This document shows, piece by piece, positions 51,772 through 60,461 of a stretch of DNA of 64,000 nt. The notes beneath the pieces are model-generated. The model did not search any database. It saw only the letters and a list, made by a program, of their open reading frames with translations, and was not told the DNA's origin. Origin of the DNA: Geobacillus vulcani PSS1 (GTDB taxonomy: Bacteria > Bacillota > Bacilli > Bacillales > Anoxybacillaceae); contig NZ_JPOI01000001.1 in NCBI RefSeq assembly GCF_000733845.1, forward strand, positions 3,287,001-3,351,000. The letters run 5' to 3'. Made by a program: the position numbers and the translations under genes. Positions within the stretch are counted from its first letter, which is position 1; every line of letters starts with the position of its first letter.

Positions 51772-52218
51772 TTATGTGCGGCAGCCGCAGCTTCCGCCCG
51801 CCCCGCAGCCACCGGAACAACCCGCCGACAAAAAGTATGGATTTCCGGCCGGTACTTTCACATGTTCCGATACCGCTTTGCCGATCAGCACGCTGATCTC
51901 ATCAAGCAACTCTTGCATTGCCTTCTCCGCCTCCTTAAAGGCGGCGACCGTCTCATGCAAATCGAGCTCCCGCTTCGCTTCGCGCACTTCTTTCATCACG
52001 TCGCGGTAATCAGGATGGTATTTCCCGAAGCGCTGCACTTCTTCGTAGCGCTCCTTCAGTTTGACAAAGCGAGCAATGAGCTGCTGGGCGCGGGAGTCTT
52101 GCTTCAGCCGCCAAAAGGCGCGGCGGTATTCGTCCGCCACGTCCGACTCGACAATCATTTTGGCCAACGCTTCTGCTTTATCTAAAATCTCGATGCGCTC
52201 GAGAGTCGCAATCTTCAC
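51772..52218 (-). CDS. ylbF: YlbF, Y-complex regulator of RNase Y
   Basis: YlbF forms the Y-complex with YmcA and YaaT, which directs RNase Y to operon mRNAs and binds [4Fe-4S] clusters; it supports competence and sporulation. The helical 148-residue protein ends in a cysteine-rich tail ([13 protein letters not shown]) that supplies cluster ligands. A GTG at 52218 and a TTG at 52221 are both possible starts behind GGAGGTG; I used GTG. Confidence 0.9.
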   Translation of the reverse strand: MKIATLERIEILDKAEALAKMIVESDVADEYRRAFWRLKQDSRAQQLIARFVKLKERYEEVQRFGKYHPDYRDVMKEVREAKRELDLHETVAAFKEAEKAMQELLDEISVLIGKAVSEHVKVPAGNPYFLSAGCSGGCGAGGSCGCRT

Positions 52219-52346
52219 CAAATGGCACCTCCATTATCCATCATACCATGAATGAAAAGAAAATGGGAAGGAAAGAGACAGACAAAAAAGGCGATCCAGG
52301 CTGTGCTGAATCGCCCTGTTCATCTTTTCAACGATCGTCGTCATCT

Positions 52347-52715
52347 CTATTGGATGGCGACGTCAAATTCGTGCGTCATGCCGGTTGCTTTCCCATCATT
52401 GTAGACGAGCTCAAGACGGATAGTATGTTTCCCGCTCGGCAAACCGCGCACGATAAAGGCAGCCGTGTATACTTCCGTCATTTTTTGCCCGTTGACATAG
52501 ACATTAATGTGTCCACCGCCGCTCCCTTTGCGGAAAGGAAAGTGGACGGCAACACACTCAATGAGTACGTCACTTCCTTTCACTTCATGCTTCACCTGAA
52601 GCGCACCGCCCACCGCTTCGGCATGAACGGAGGGCGACGGCGCTGTCTCAAAGAAGGCATACGCCGCAAGCAATATGACGCCCGCAAACCATGCGAACCA
52701 CTTTGGCAAAGACAT
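52347..52715 (-). CDS. Small exported protein of unknown function
   Basis: A 122-residue protein with a strong N-terminal signal sequence (hydrophobic residues 8-23, probable cleavage after SVHAEA) and a beta-rich mature part that looks like a single immunoglobulin-like fold (CVAVHFPFRKGSGGGHINVYVNG). I do not recognise the family. It lies between ylbF and ylbE and has its own ribosome-binding site; the start could be the next TTG. Probably secreted or membrane-attached. Confidence 0.6.
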   Translation of the reverse strand: MSLPKWFAWFAGVILLAAYAFFETAPSPSVHAEAVGGALQVKHEVKGSDVLIECVAVHFPFRKGSGGGHINVYVNGQKMTEVYTAAFIVRGLPSGKHTIRLELVYNDGKATGMTHEFDVAIQ

Positions 52716-52755
52716 CACTCCCTTTCGAAACTAGTCTTTGCCATTGGCCGCCCGA

Positions 52756-52989
52756 TTAGTCACGCATGGCTTTAAACATTTGCCACATAAGCGACGCCAT
52801 TTGCAATGATTGGGATATTTTTCCTACTTTATCAGGGATCGTTAGCTCATAGTGGCGCAAGGCGGCCAATTGGAACGCCGACAGTTCATGCGGACGGCGG
52901 GCAAGGAGCCGGTACCAGCGCGGCTGTTCGCGCAAAAACGCGCGCAACATCGGTGTTCCTTGCACATATTGCCATACATCTTTCCTCAT
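52756..52989 (-). CDS. ylbE: YlbE family protein
   Basis: A 77-residue YlbE-like protein (MRKDVWQYVQG start, ending FKAMRD). Function unknown. ATG 52989 is preceded by AAAGGGTGG. It is next to ylbD, as in B. subtilis. Confidence 0.82.
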   Translation of the reverse strand: MRKDVWQYVQGTPMLRAFLREQPRWYRLLARRPHELSAFQLAALRHYELTIPDKVGKISQSLQMASLMWQMFKAMRD

Positions 52990-53001
52990 CGCCACCACCC
53001 T

Positions 53002-53385
53002 TTAATCTTTGCGGAACGAAAACGGATGCGCTTCTTTGTTTCTTTGTTCCTGACCAGCCCCTTGAAATTCAGAAAGAATGCTTTGGATCGCCGCGATCGC
53101 CTGCTGGACGTTCGCCAAATGTTTTTGCACATCGGATGCATCGATCTGTCCAAGCATGGCCGCGAGCTTATCGAGCCATTTGTTCGTTCCTTTTTCTTCC
53201 TCTTTTGTCGCACCGTTTGTTTCCCGATACGGCTTCCATATATCATCGTCTTCCCCGAACAAATACCAATCCTCATACACTTGTTTCCACGTCTTTTTGC
53301 CACTGCGCACCTCTTGGATGATTTTTGGATGTTTTTTCACAAACTGTTTAAACTGTTCAACGGAAGGATGCAGAGGCTTGACCAT
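53002..53385 (-). CDS. ylbD: YlbD family spore coat protein
   Basis: A 127-residue YlbD-family protein (coat protein of spores in B. subtilis), starting MVKPLHPSVEQFKQFVKKHP. It is charged and low-complexity in the second half, as usual for coat proteins. ATG 53385 is chosen from family alignment; 18 upstream codons lack support. Confidence 0.82.
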   Translation of the reverse strand: MVKPLHPSVEQFKQFVKKHPKIIQEVRSGKKTWKQVYEDWYLFGEDDDIWKPYRETNGATKEEEKGTNKWLDKLAAMLGQIDASDVQKHLANVQQAIAAIQSILSEFQGAGQEQRNKEAHPFSFRKD

Positions 53386-53465
53386 GGCGGTTCTCATCCC
53401 TTTCGTCCACTCATGCCTATCTGCCATATCATATCGCATCCAGCACGCAGAGGTGCGCCCAATTT

Positions 53466-54473
53466 TTAGAGCGGCGTCAAGAAGTTTTGCGTATAGTAAT
53501 CAGCGTAGACGCCAACGCCCAAGCGGGTGAACTCTTCGTTCAACATAATTTTCCGATGGTTTTGGCTGTTCAGCCATCCGATGGTCGCCTCGACGCCATC
53601 GACTTGATGGGCGGCGATATTTTCCCCAGCAAGCCGGAACGGAATGTGAAGCGCGCCAAGCCGCTTCGATAAATCGCCATACTGCGGCGATTCGTGGGAG
53701 AAAAACCGGTGATCATGCATATCTCGGCTATGTTTTTCGGCAGCGGCGGCGGCCTTGTCATCCCACATGAGAGAGGAAAGCCCGTGGCGCCGGCGGATCA
53801 AATTCGTCCAGTCAAAAATTTGCTTCGCGTTGGCTGCATTCACAGCTTGTTGCTTTTCTTCCGAAAGCGGCGCGGCCGCTGGCAGGCTGCCGCGGTAAAC
53901 GAGCTCGTACGGCCGCAACTTGACGAACGTTTCCGCATCCATCAAGCGGATAGCCGCCACCTCGCCAGTAAAGCGGTCAACATACAGCTGAGCGTAGACG
54001 CTGCCGACTTTGACAACCGGCCTTGACGAGTAATCTTGTTCAGACAGCTCAAATCGGTATGTCCCACTGCCTAGCTTAATCTCAATGTTCGATAGCACCG
54101 GCATCGTCTGGAAAATCGTTTGCAGCCGCTGGCCGACCGCAAATGGTTCAACGTTCACCTTCTCTCCGCCGACAAGGGCGGTGACAACGCGGCCGCGCAA
54201 GATGCCAATCTGCACGTATGACTCGGGCCGACGGCTGTACACCCACCAGTCATATCCGTAAGCTGACGGGTCGATTCGGTTTGGAGCCCCAAGCCGTTTT
54301 TTCGCCTCTTGCGCCGATTGCCCGATCAATGCCACCATGCCGACCGTCGCCTTCGGCTCTTTCAACATGTATCTATTCGTCTCTGGCTGCTCCGGGGGGC
54401 TCGGGGGTGGCGAGCTTGGCACAAAATAATACAATCCAATCAAGAAAAACAAAAAAAGGAAAAACCATTTCAC
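53466..54473 (-). CDS. ylbC: CAP (SCP-like) domain membrane protein YlbC
   Basis: A 335-residue protein with an N-terminal membrane anchor (residues 3-20), a proline-rich linker (PSSPPPSPPEQPE), a CAP-associated N-terminal domain, and a CAP/SCP1 domain (about residues 215-330; HSRDMHDHRFFSHESP, GENIAAHQ). Probably extracellular; enzymatic role unknown. GTG start at 54473. Confidence 0.85.
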   Translation of the reverse strand: MKWFFLFLFFLIGLYYFVPSSPPPSPPEQPETNRYMLKEPKATVGMVALIGQSAQEAKKRLGAPNRIDPSAYGYDWWVYSRRPESYVQIGILRGRVVTALVGGEKVNVEPFAVGQRLQTIFQTMPVLSNIEIKLGSGTYRFELSEQDYSSRPVVKVGSVYAQLYVDRFTGEVAAIRLMDAETFVKLRPYELVYRGSLPAAAPLSEEKQQAVNAANAKQIFDWTNLIRRRHGLSSLMWDDKAAAAAEKHSRDMHDHRFFSHESPQYGDLSKRLGALHIPFRLAGENIAAHQVDGVEATIGWLNSQNHRKIMLNEEFTRLGVGVYADYYTQNFLTPL

Positions 54474-54533
54474 ACGGCAACTCTCGCTTTCTGCCCAATC
54501 TCCTTATTGCCATTATAGCTGTTTTTTAGAGAC

Positions 54534-54572
54534 AAAAAAAAGAGGCCGCCCAAAAAGAGCGCTCCTCCTTGA
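54534..54572 (-). terminator. Terminator after ylbB
   Basis: Minus-strand GAGG-AGCGC, loop TCTTTTTGG, GCGGCCTC, then seven T, downstream of the CBS-domain gene. Confidence 0.6.
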
Positions 54573-54596
54573 AAGAAGCTGTGTCCATTGTGTTTG

Positions 54597-55022
54597 TCAA
54601 TGGATGGCGTCTTGTTCGGAAATCTCGCTTAACGCACGACCCGCGCGTTCATCAGAATAGCGGTTCGTCGCCAAATCGCCAAGCGAAACGATGCCGACCA
54701 AACGCCCATTTTCTACAACCGGGAGACGGCGAATTTGGTGACGTGCCATCATTTCTGCTGCCTTTTGCACCGAATCGTTCGGAGAAAGCGTGACGAGATC
54801 GCGGCTCATTACTTCCGTCACGGCAGTCGAACCGGGACGTTTTTCAGCCATGCCGCGCACGACGATATCGCGGTCGGTAATCATTCCGACAAGACGACCG
54901 TCATCGACAATCGGAATCGCCCCGATGTTGAAATCACGCATTTTTACCGCCACTTCGTAGAGATTGTCAAGAGGGGTGCAATATTGCACATCTGCGGACA
55001 TCACGTCCCGTACCGTTTGCAT
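54597..55022 (-). CDS. ylbB: CBS domain protein YlbB
   Basis: A 141-residue protein of two CBS domains (first: DVMSADVQYCTPLDNLYEVA; second: EVMSRDLVTLSPNDSVQKAA) with the adenine-nucleotide motifs GMITDRDIV and GIVSLGDLA. Likely binds ATP or AMP and acts as a sensor; target unknown. ATG 55022 follows AAGGAGAG; 32 upstream codons have no support. Confidence 0.88.
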   Translation of the reverse strand: MQTVRDVMSADVQYCTPLDNLYEVAVKMRDFNIGAIPIVDDGRLVGMITDRDIVVRGMAEKRPGSTAVTEVMSRDLVTLSPNDSVQKAAEMMARHQIRRLPVVENGRLVGIVSLGDLATNRYSDERAGRALSEISEQDAIH

Positions 55023-55107
55023 CCTTCGTCTCTCCTTTCTACCCGTATTGTGCACCGGATAACATAAAAAAATGCGGGCGAAACAGAAACAATGGCAAAC
55101 AATTCGT

Positions 55108-55137
55108 TGAAAAGCCAATCGTTTTCGTACTATTATA
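55108..55137 (+). promoter_or_regulatory. Candidate sigma-A promoter of ylbA
   Basis: TTGAAA (55108-55113), 18 bases, TATTAT (55132-55137) upstream of the plus-strand ylbA-like gene. Confidence 0.5.
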
Positions 55138-55197
55138 AATGAGGGGATGTTTTCCTAGTTGGCGCTTTTACATACTGTGTTGTTAGGAGGAAGAAGG

Positions 55198-55557
55198 ATG
55201 AAGTTTGAAAATACTGGACTAGAAAATCAGACGGTCGAACTGTCCCGCCTTGATGACATTATGGAGCGCCTCGGCTTTGTGCGCGCGGCACAATGGGATT
55301 ATGAGCGGGTCACATACGACCGGAAATACGTCGTGAAAGAGGGCACCTACTATTTGCGCGTTCAAGGATACGCCATTGAGGGAAACGTCGATTCACGCTA
55401 TGCACTCATTAAGCTGCTCACGCCGATTTTAGGGAAACATTACTATCCACACGGTGTCGAATACGGCGATGATGAACATTTTCCGTCCTCTCTTGTCAGC
55501 CAATGCCAAAACGTATTGGCGCAGGTCAAAAGCGAGCTTGAAAAAATCAAAGAATGA
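55198..55557 (+). CDS. ylbA: YugN-like family protein (YlbA)
   Basis: A 119-residue YugN-like protein starting MKFENTGLENQTVELSRLDD. Function unknown. ATG 55198 is preceded by TTAGGAGGAAGAAGG. It has its own promoter and a bidirectional terminator and is one of the few plus-strand genes here. The ylbA assignment is by size, family and position. Confidence 0.8.
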   Translation: MKFENTGLENQTVELSRLDDIMERLGFVRAAQWDYERVTYDRKYVVKEGTYYLRVQGYAIEGNVDSRYALIKLLTPILGKHYYPHGVEYGDDEHFPSSLVSQCQNVLAQVKSELEKIKE

Positions 55558-55560
55558 TCA

Positions 55561-55597
55561 AAAAACGCATGAGAGCACGGTTCTCATGCGTTTTTTT
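55561..55597. terminator. Bidirectional terminator after ylbA
   Basis: AAAAACGCATGAGA, ACGG loop, TCTCATGCGTTTTTTT; it also terminates the converging Asp23-like gene. Confidence 0.85.
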
Positions 55598-55889
55598 CCA
55601 GCATGACAAGCCGCTTGACAACAATGTCAACCGCCTCGGCGACATACGGCGTCATCGCGGCGATCTCCTCGGCGATGTGCTGCTGCAGCCGGCGGCAAAC
55701 CGCCATCACCGGCGCCCCATATCGAATGGACAGCTTCACTGTAACGCGGCACCGCTCGCCTTGGGCAACGGTGATGAACGCCTCACAATCGTCAAGGGCG
55801 ACCTCTGCATGGTCGCGCACACACATCATGACAATGGTCAACAGCGTCGCTTCCACGGCGCTCCGTTTCCGATACCGGAACGTGTTCAC
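55584..55889 (-). CDS. Asp23/Gls24 family protein
   Basis: A 101-residue protein of the Asp23 family (alkaline shock protein; LLTIVMMCVRDHAEVALDDCEAF and KLSIRYGAPVMAVCRRLQQH). GTG 55889 is chosen because GGGGGGAG lies six bases upstream. Such proteins interact with the membrane via AmaP partners; a specific role is unknown. Confidence 0.72.
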   Translation of the reverse strand: MNTFRYRKRSAVEATLLTIVMMCVRDHAEVALDDCEAFITVAQGERCRVTVKLSIRYGAPVMAVCRRLQQHIAEEIAAMTPYVAEAVDIVVKRLVMLEKNA

Positions 55890-55910
55890 TGCTTTCTCCC
55901 CCCGTTGCAT

Positions 55911-56093
55911 ACATTCATGTCCCTTTTCAATCGGGGAACATGAACGTTGGCACTCTTTTGTCCTCCGACCTTTAATCGGCTGTCAGAAAAATAGGAGGCT
56001 TGCTTTTCGGACAGCAATGCATGGGAGCTTCCCGCCGCCTTGATCTTTATATATGCTATGCAACCCTCGTCGCCCTTGTTTCTTGTTCGTCGT
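55911..56093. other. Structured spacer between Asp23-like gene and DUF420 gene
   Basis: Two hairpins are visible: TTCATGTcCC/GGgaACATGAA (55914-55944) and GCTGTC/GACAGC extended by GAAAA/TTTTC (55979-56015). No gene is supported; these may terminate ctaG-region transcripts. Confidence 0.4.
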
Positions 56094-56549
56094 CTAAAAA
56101 CCGAGCACCGCCTTGATGAGCGACGTCGTTTGGCCCCCTGGATAGAGGACATAAAGCAGCCAATAGACGACCACCCCAGTTGAGGCGCTGCCAAACCAAA
56201 TGATGCTTGTGATCGGCCCGAGTCGACGATGGCGGGCCCGCTTGTCTTTTAATCCCGTCCAAATGGTGACAAGGCCAAATACGGCGCCAGCCGTCGCTAG
56301 AACAATATGGAAAATAAGAAACAGCGTATAGTACACTTTGACGCTCTCTGGCCCGCCAAAGCTCGTATTGCCGATAAACAACGTCCGCGACATGTAAATG
56401 GTGAAAAACAGCAACGCAAACACCGCTGCCGTCAGCATCACTTTTTTATGCGCTTCGATCCGCCTGCGGCTGATCAGATACCATCCATAAGCAACAAGCA
56501 AAGCGCTGATCACGATGCAGCTCGTGCTGATTGTCGGTAAAACAGCCAT
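56094..56549 (-). CDS. DUF420 family membrane protein, CtaM-like cytochrome oxidase assembly factor
   Basis: A 151-residue protein with four hydrophobic segments of the DUF420 family (YozB/CtaM). In Staphylococcus, CtaM is required for heme-copper oxidase maturation; here the gene follows ctaG, supporting a similar task. ATG 56549 behind AAAGGGAGAGAAGCG. Assignment as CtaM is inferential. Confidence 0.75.
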   Translation of the reverse strand: MAVLPTISTSCIVISALLVAYGWYLISRRRIEAHKKVMLTAAVFALLFFTIYMSRTLFIGNTSFGGPESVKVYYTLFLIFHIVLATAGAVFGLVTIWTGLKDKRARHRRLGPITSIIWFGSASTGVVVYWLLYVLYPGGQTTSLIKAVLGF

Positions 56550-56603
56550 CGCTTCTCTCCCTTTCTTCTTTGTTCATCGTTTGGCGGCCAACCGCGCTTT
56601 ACT

Positions 56604-57506
56604 TTACAGTTTGGTCGGCCGCGGCTCCATATCCATGCTTGGCTCTTTCTCCCGCTCCTTCCGATACCATTCGGTGAAAATGAAGAACAGCATCGTCCCG
56701 TACACGATTTCCTGGATGATTTTCATCAACACTCCACCGAGCTGCTGGTCGTGGAGCGGCGACATCGATAAAAACATTTGCGGTCCAGTCAAATCAAGCG
56801 AAGCCAACGTCCCTTGAGGAACGCATAGAGCAAGGGCAGCCATCCATGCTTTTGGGTCAGTATACGTCGCATAAAGCGGCGTATCGGTAAAAATGATGAG
56901 CGCGCAAGCCGGGGTCAACAGCATGCCGTCAGCGAAAATGTAACCCATTTTTTTTAAACCGGACAACGTTTGCCAATCGGGCAGCTTGTTGACAAGCGGC
57001 CACCACATGCAAAACGCAGCAACAAAAATAACGGAGGTAACCAACGCATGCAGCCACATATTCATTTTCACAGCGTCAAAAATGAACGGAACGTGATAAA
57101 GCGAAAACAAGCCGTTAAACAGCAGCAACGCCACAATGGGCTTTGTCAACAGCCGAAACACGCGGCGCACCGCTGCAATGGCAAACGCGCGCTCATAAAG
57201 CGGCGCCGGAATGCCTAAAATAAAACATTGCGGCACGATCAAATACAGCACGGCCATTTGCACCATATGGGCGGTGAACGTCAAATGGCCCATCAAATCC
57301 AACGGAGACCCTTTGCATATATAAAGAAGGGCAATCCCGGTCAAAAAATATGCTTTCTGCTTCCCCGAAACGGCATCACCGAGGCCGAAACGCCGCCGCC
57401 ATGGCCCAGTTATCCCAATATACAGCCACGCAACCGCCGCCAACACAAGCAAAAAAAACGGACTCCAAAGGGCAACGGGGCCAAACATTTGCAGCGATTG
57501 AAACAT
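56604..57506 (-). CDS. ctaG: Cytochrome c oxidase assembly factor CtaG
   Basis: CtaG of Bacillus type is a polytopic protein needed for caa3 oxidase formation (not homologous to the Cox11-type CtaG). The 300-residue protein has about seven hydrophobic segments with conserved HMVQMAVLYLIVPQ and MWWPLVNKLPDW stretches rich in His. ATG 57506 is chosen because GGAGG lies 8 bases upstream. Confidence 0.9.
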   Translation of the reverse strand: MFQSLQMFGPVALWSPFFLLVLAAVAWLYIGITGPWRRRFGLGDAVSGKQKAYFLTGIALLYICKGSPLDLMGHLTFTAHMVQMAVLYLIVPQCFILGIPAPLYERAFAIAAVRRVFRLLTKPIVALLLFNGLFSLYHVPFIFDAVKMNMWLHALVTSVIFVAAFCMWWPLVNKLPDWQTLSGLKKMGYIFADGMLLTPACALIIFTDTPLYATYTDPKAWMAALALCVPQGTLASLDLTGPQMFLSMSPLHDQQLGGVLMKIIQEIVYGTMLFFIFTEWYRKEREKEPSMDMEPRPTKL

Positions 57507-57568
57507 AGACATCCCCTCCTGCTTTGTCCTTCCTCATTATACTACACGGCGCGGCGACAGTGTTATTG

Positions 57569-57604
57569 CAAAAAAAGGGGAAATCGGCAAACCCCGATCC
57601 CCCT
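57569..57604 (-). terminator. Rho-independent terminator between ctaF and ctaG
   Basis: Minus-strand GGGGGATCGG, loop GGTTTG, CCGATTTCCCC, then TTTTTTT, just after the ctaF stop. Confidence 0.8.
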
Positions 57605-57610
57605 TGCTTT

Positions 57611-57943
57611 TTACCACCAAATCACAGTTGTAAACGCCCAAACAAGTAAAAGCATAACCGCCACACCGCCGTAAATAAACATGGCCGGAAACTCGTGGCC
57701 TTTATGGCTCATGTGCATGAAATAATACAGCTGGAAAGCGACTTGCACGGCGGCTAAAAGCAAAATAAACGGAACGACAAACCAATGGGAAAACTCTTCG
57801 TACCCAACGGCGGCGAAAGCGATGAGCGTCAGCAAAATCATCAACACAAAAGCGATCATTTGATGACGCATCTCTTCCGCGTTTTTCCGGCGGCGGTACG
57901 CCAGATCGACGCGTTCATTTCCAGAGTTCGTTTGGTTCGCCAT
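57611..57943 (-). CDS. ctaF: Cytochrome caa3 oxidase subunit IV
   Basis: A 110-residue membrane protein with three hydrophobic segments typical of the small subunit IV of caa3 oxidases (QVAFQLYYFMHMSHKGHEFP). It stabilises the CuB site region. It begins four bases after the ctaE stop. Confidence 0.93.
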   Translation of the reverse strand: MANQTNSGNERVDLAYRRRKNAEEMRHQMIAFVLMILLTLIAFAAVGYEEFSHWFVVPFILLLAAVQVAFQLYYFMHMSHKGHEFPAMFIYGGVAVMLLLVWAFTTVIWW

Positions 57944-57947
57944 ACGT

Positions 57948-58568
57948 TCACCCCACCATTCCCATCAAGTATACAACGGTAAAAATGAACACCCAGACGA
58001 CATCGATGAAGTGCCAGTAAAGGCTCGCGACGTAAAACTTCGGGGCGTTGTATAAATTCAACCCACGCTTAGCGTTGCGAATCATGAGCGTCAAAATCCA
58101 AAGCAATCCGAACGCGACGTGGCTTCCGTGCGTGCCAACGAGCGTGTAGAACGCTGAAGCGAAAGCGCTGGCTGTAAATTTATGGCCTTCATGCACATAT
58201 TCGTTGAACTCGTAAATTTCCAAGCCCAAAAAGCCGGCGCCAAGCAAAACGGTAATGCCAAACCAGAGCTGCATCTTTTTAAAATCAAAGTTTTTCATAT
58301 GATAAATGGCATACACGCTCGTCAAACTGCTTGTTAGCAGCAACATTGTCGCCATGAACACGACCGGCATTTGGAACAGTTCTTCCGCCGAAGGGCCGCC
58401 GTTCGTTTTATCTTTGAGCGCCAAATAGGTGGCGAAGAGAGAGGCGAACAGCACCGTCTCTCCGCCTAAAAAGAGCCAGAAGCCGAGAAATTTATTTTTC
58501 CCTTCAAGGGTGGCGCGTTCCGGTGCGGCCGGAAACGTCTCGGCCGTCAGTTTTTCCTCTGCATGCAT
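57948..58568 (-). CDS. ctaE: Cytochrome caa3 oxidase subunit III
   Basis: Subunit III of the heme-copper oxidase; 206 residues with five hydrophobic segments and conserved residues (LWLFLGGETVLFASLFATY-type motif GFWLFLGGETVLFASLF, GTHGSHVAFG, WHFIDVVW). It overlaps the ctaD stop by one base (TGATG). Confidence 0.96.
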   Translation of the reverse strand: MHAEEKLTAETFPAAPERATLEGKNKFLGFWLFLGGETVLFASLFATYLALKDKTNGGPSAEELFQMPVVFMATMLLLTSSLTSVYAIYHMKNFDFKKMQLWFGITVLLGAGFLGLEIYEFNEYVHEGHKFTASAFASAFYTLVGTHGSHVAFGLLWILTLMIRNAKRGLNLYNAPKFYVASLYWHFIDVVWVFIFTVVYLMGMVG

Positions 58569-60439
58569 CAGGCGTTCGCCCCCTTCTTCTCAAGTTCAAG
58601 CACTTCTTCTTTATGGATGTGGAAGCCGTGGTCATCGATCACCGAGCGCAAGAACATCGAACCGAGCGTAATGAGCAGGCCGAGAATGCCAACCGGCAAC
58701 CCCCATCCGGCATCGTTATGATACGTGAAGCCGAAGGCGGCGACAAACAAACCAAATGCCATGACAAACGGCAAAAACGACGAATTCGGCATATGGATGT
58801 CGCCAAGCGGTTCGGCTGGCGTCAGTTCTTTTTTGCCTTCCATTTTTTCGAGCCAGAAAGCGTCCAAGCCGCGGACAAGCGGGGTTTGCGCAAAGTTGTA
58901 CACCGGCGGCGGCGAAGCGATCGCCCATTCGAGCGTACGGCCGTCGCCCCACGCATCGCCCGGCACTTTTTCCCCTTTTACCGTGGTGATCACGACGTTA
59001 ATGAGCAAAATGACCGTTGCCGCGGCCATAAAGAACGCCCCGATCGTGCTGACAAAGTTTCCTGTCTCCCACCCTTGGTTTGGCAAGTACGTGAACACGC
59101 GGCGCGGCATCCCCGTCAAACCAAGGAAGTGCTGAATAAAGAACGTTAAATGGAAACCGATAAAGAACAACCAGAATGTAATTTTGCCAAGCGTTTCGTT
59201 CAACATGCGGCCAAACATTTTCGGCCACCAGTAATGTGTGCCCGCGAGCAAAGCGAACACAACCCCGCCGACGATAACATAATGGAAGTGCGCAACGACA
59301 AAATAGCTGTCATGGTATTGATAGTCCGCCGCCGCCGATGCCAGCATCACGCCGGTGACCCCGCCCATGACAAACGACGGGATGAAAGCGACCGCATAAT
59401 GCATCGGCGTTGTGAACTTGATGCTTCCGCCCCACATCGTAAACAGCCAGTTGAAAATTTTGACTCCTGTCGGAACGGCGATCGTCATCGTCGCGACGGC
59501 AAAGATGGCGTTTGCAATCGGCCCCATCCCGACGGTGAACATGTGGTGCGCCCATACCATGAACCCCAAGAAAGCAATAAGCACCGTCGCAAACACCATT
59601 GACGAATAACCGAATAGGCGTTTGCGCGAGAACGTCGCGAAAATTTCCGAGAAAATGCCGAACGCCGGCAAGACAAGGATGTATACTTCCGGATGGCCGA
59701 ACACCCAGAACAAGTGCTCCCAGATGATCGTATTGCCGCCGGCAGCTGGATTGTAGAAGTTACCGCCAAACAGCCGGTCCATCATCATGAAAATCAAGCC
59801 AACCGTCAACGGCGGAAACGCAAACAAGATGAGCGCCGAAGTCACAAACGTCGCCCATGTGAACATCGGCATGCGCATAAACGTCATGCCCGGAGCGCGC
59901 ATGTTGATGATCGTCACCAGAAAGTTAATGGCACCCATGATCGTTCCGAAACCGGAAATTTGCAACCCGAGCGTATAAAAGTCGATGCCATGATGCGCTT
60001 TCGAGTCAAGCGATAGCGACGCATACGACGTCCAACCAGCGTCCGGCGCGCCTCCCAAAAACCATGAACAGTTCAAAAACAAACCGCCGAAGAAAAACAT
60101 CCAGAATCCAAGGGCGTTCAAAAACGGAAACGCGACGTCGCGCGCGCCGATCTGCAGCGGCACAACTGCGTTCATAAAGGCGAAAATAAGCGGCATGGCA
60201 GCCAAGAAAATCATCGTCGTTCCATGCATCGTCAACACTTCGTTATACAAGCCGCCGACAAGAAAATCGTTGTTCGGCTTGGCGAGCTGAATGCGGATGA
60301 ACAACGCCTCAAGTCCGCCGAGCAGGAAGAAAAACCCGCCGGAAATCAAGTACAGATGGGCGATTTTTTTATGGTCGACCGTTGTCAAATAATCCCATAA
60401 AACGGCGCCGACACCCTTTTTGCGCGCGATCGTACTCAC
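58568..60439 (-). CDS. ctaD: Cytochrome caa3 oxidase subunit I
   Basis: Catalytic subunit with heme a, heme a3 and CuB. The 623-residue protein has twelve core hydrophobic segments plus extra C-terminal ones typical of thermophilic bacilli. Key motifs: TMHGTTM (heme ligand), WVFGHPEVY (CuB His and crosslinked Tyr; XGHPEV marks an A1-type D-channel enzyme), HHMF and HFHYVIVGG. GTG start at 60439 behind AAAAGGAGGTTTCACC. Confidence 0.97.
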   Translation of the reverse strand: MSTIARKKGVGAVLWDYLTTVDHKKIAHLYLISGGFFFLLGGLEALFIRIQLAKPNNDFLVGGLYNEVLTMHGTTMIFLAAMPLIFAFMNAVVPLQIGARDVAFPFLNALGFWMFFFGGLFLNCSWFLGGAPDAGWTSYASLSLDSKAHHGIDFYTLGLQISGFGTIMGAINFLVTIINMRAPGMTFMRMPMFTWATFVTSALILFAFPPLTVGLIFMMMDRLFGGNFYNPAAGGNTIIWEHLFWVFGHPEVYILVLPAFGIFSEIFATFSRKRLFGYSSMVFATVLIAFLGFMVWAHHMFTVGMGPIANAIFAVATMTIAVPTGVKIFNWLFTMWGGSIKFTTPMHYAVAFIPSFVMGGVTGVMLASAAADYQYHDSYFVVAHFHYVIVGGVVFALLAGTHYWWPKMFGRMLNETLGKITFWLFFIGFHLTFFIQHFLGLTGMPRRVFTYLPNQGWETGNFVSTIGAFFMAAATVILLINVVITTVKGEKVPGDAWGDGRTLEWAIASPPPVYNFAQTPLVRGLDAFWLEKMEGKKELTPAEPLGDIHMPNSSFLPFVMAFGLFVAAFGFTYHNDAGWGLPVGILGLLITLGSMFLRSVIDDHGFHIHKEEVLELEKKGANA

Positions 60440-60461
60440 GGTGAAACCTCCTTTTCATGCT

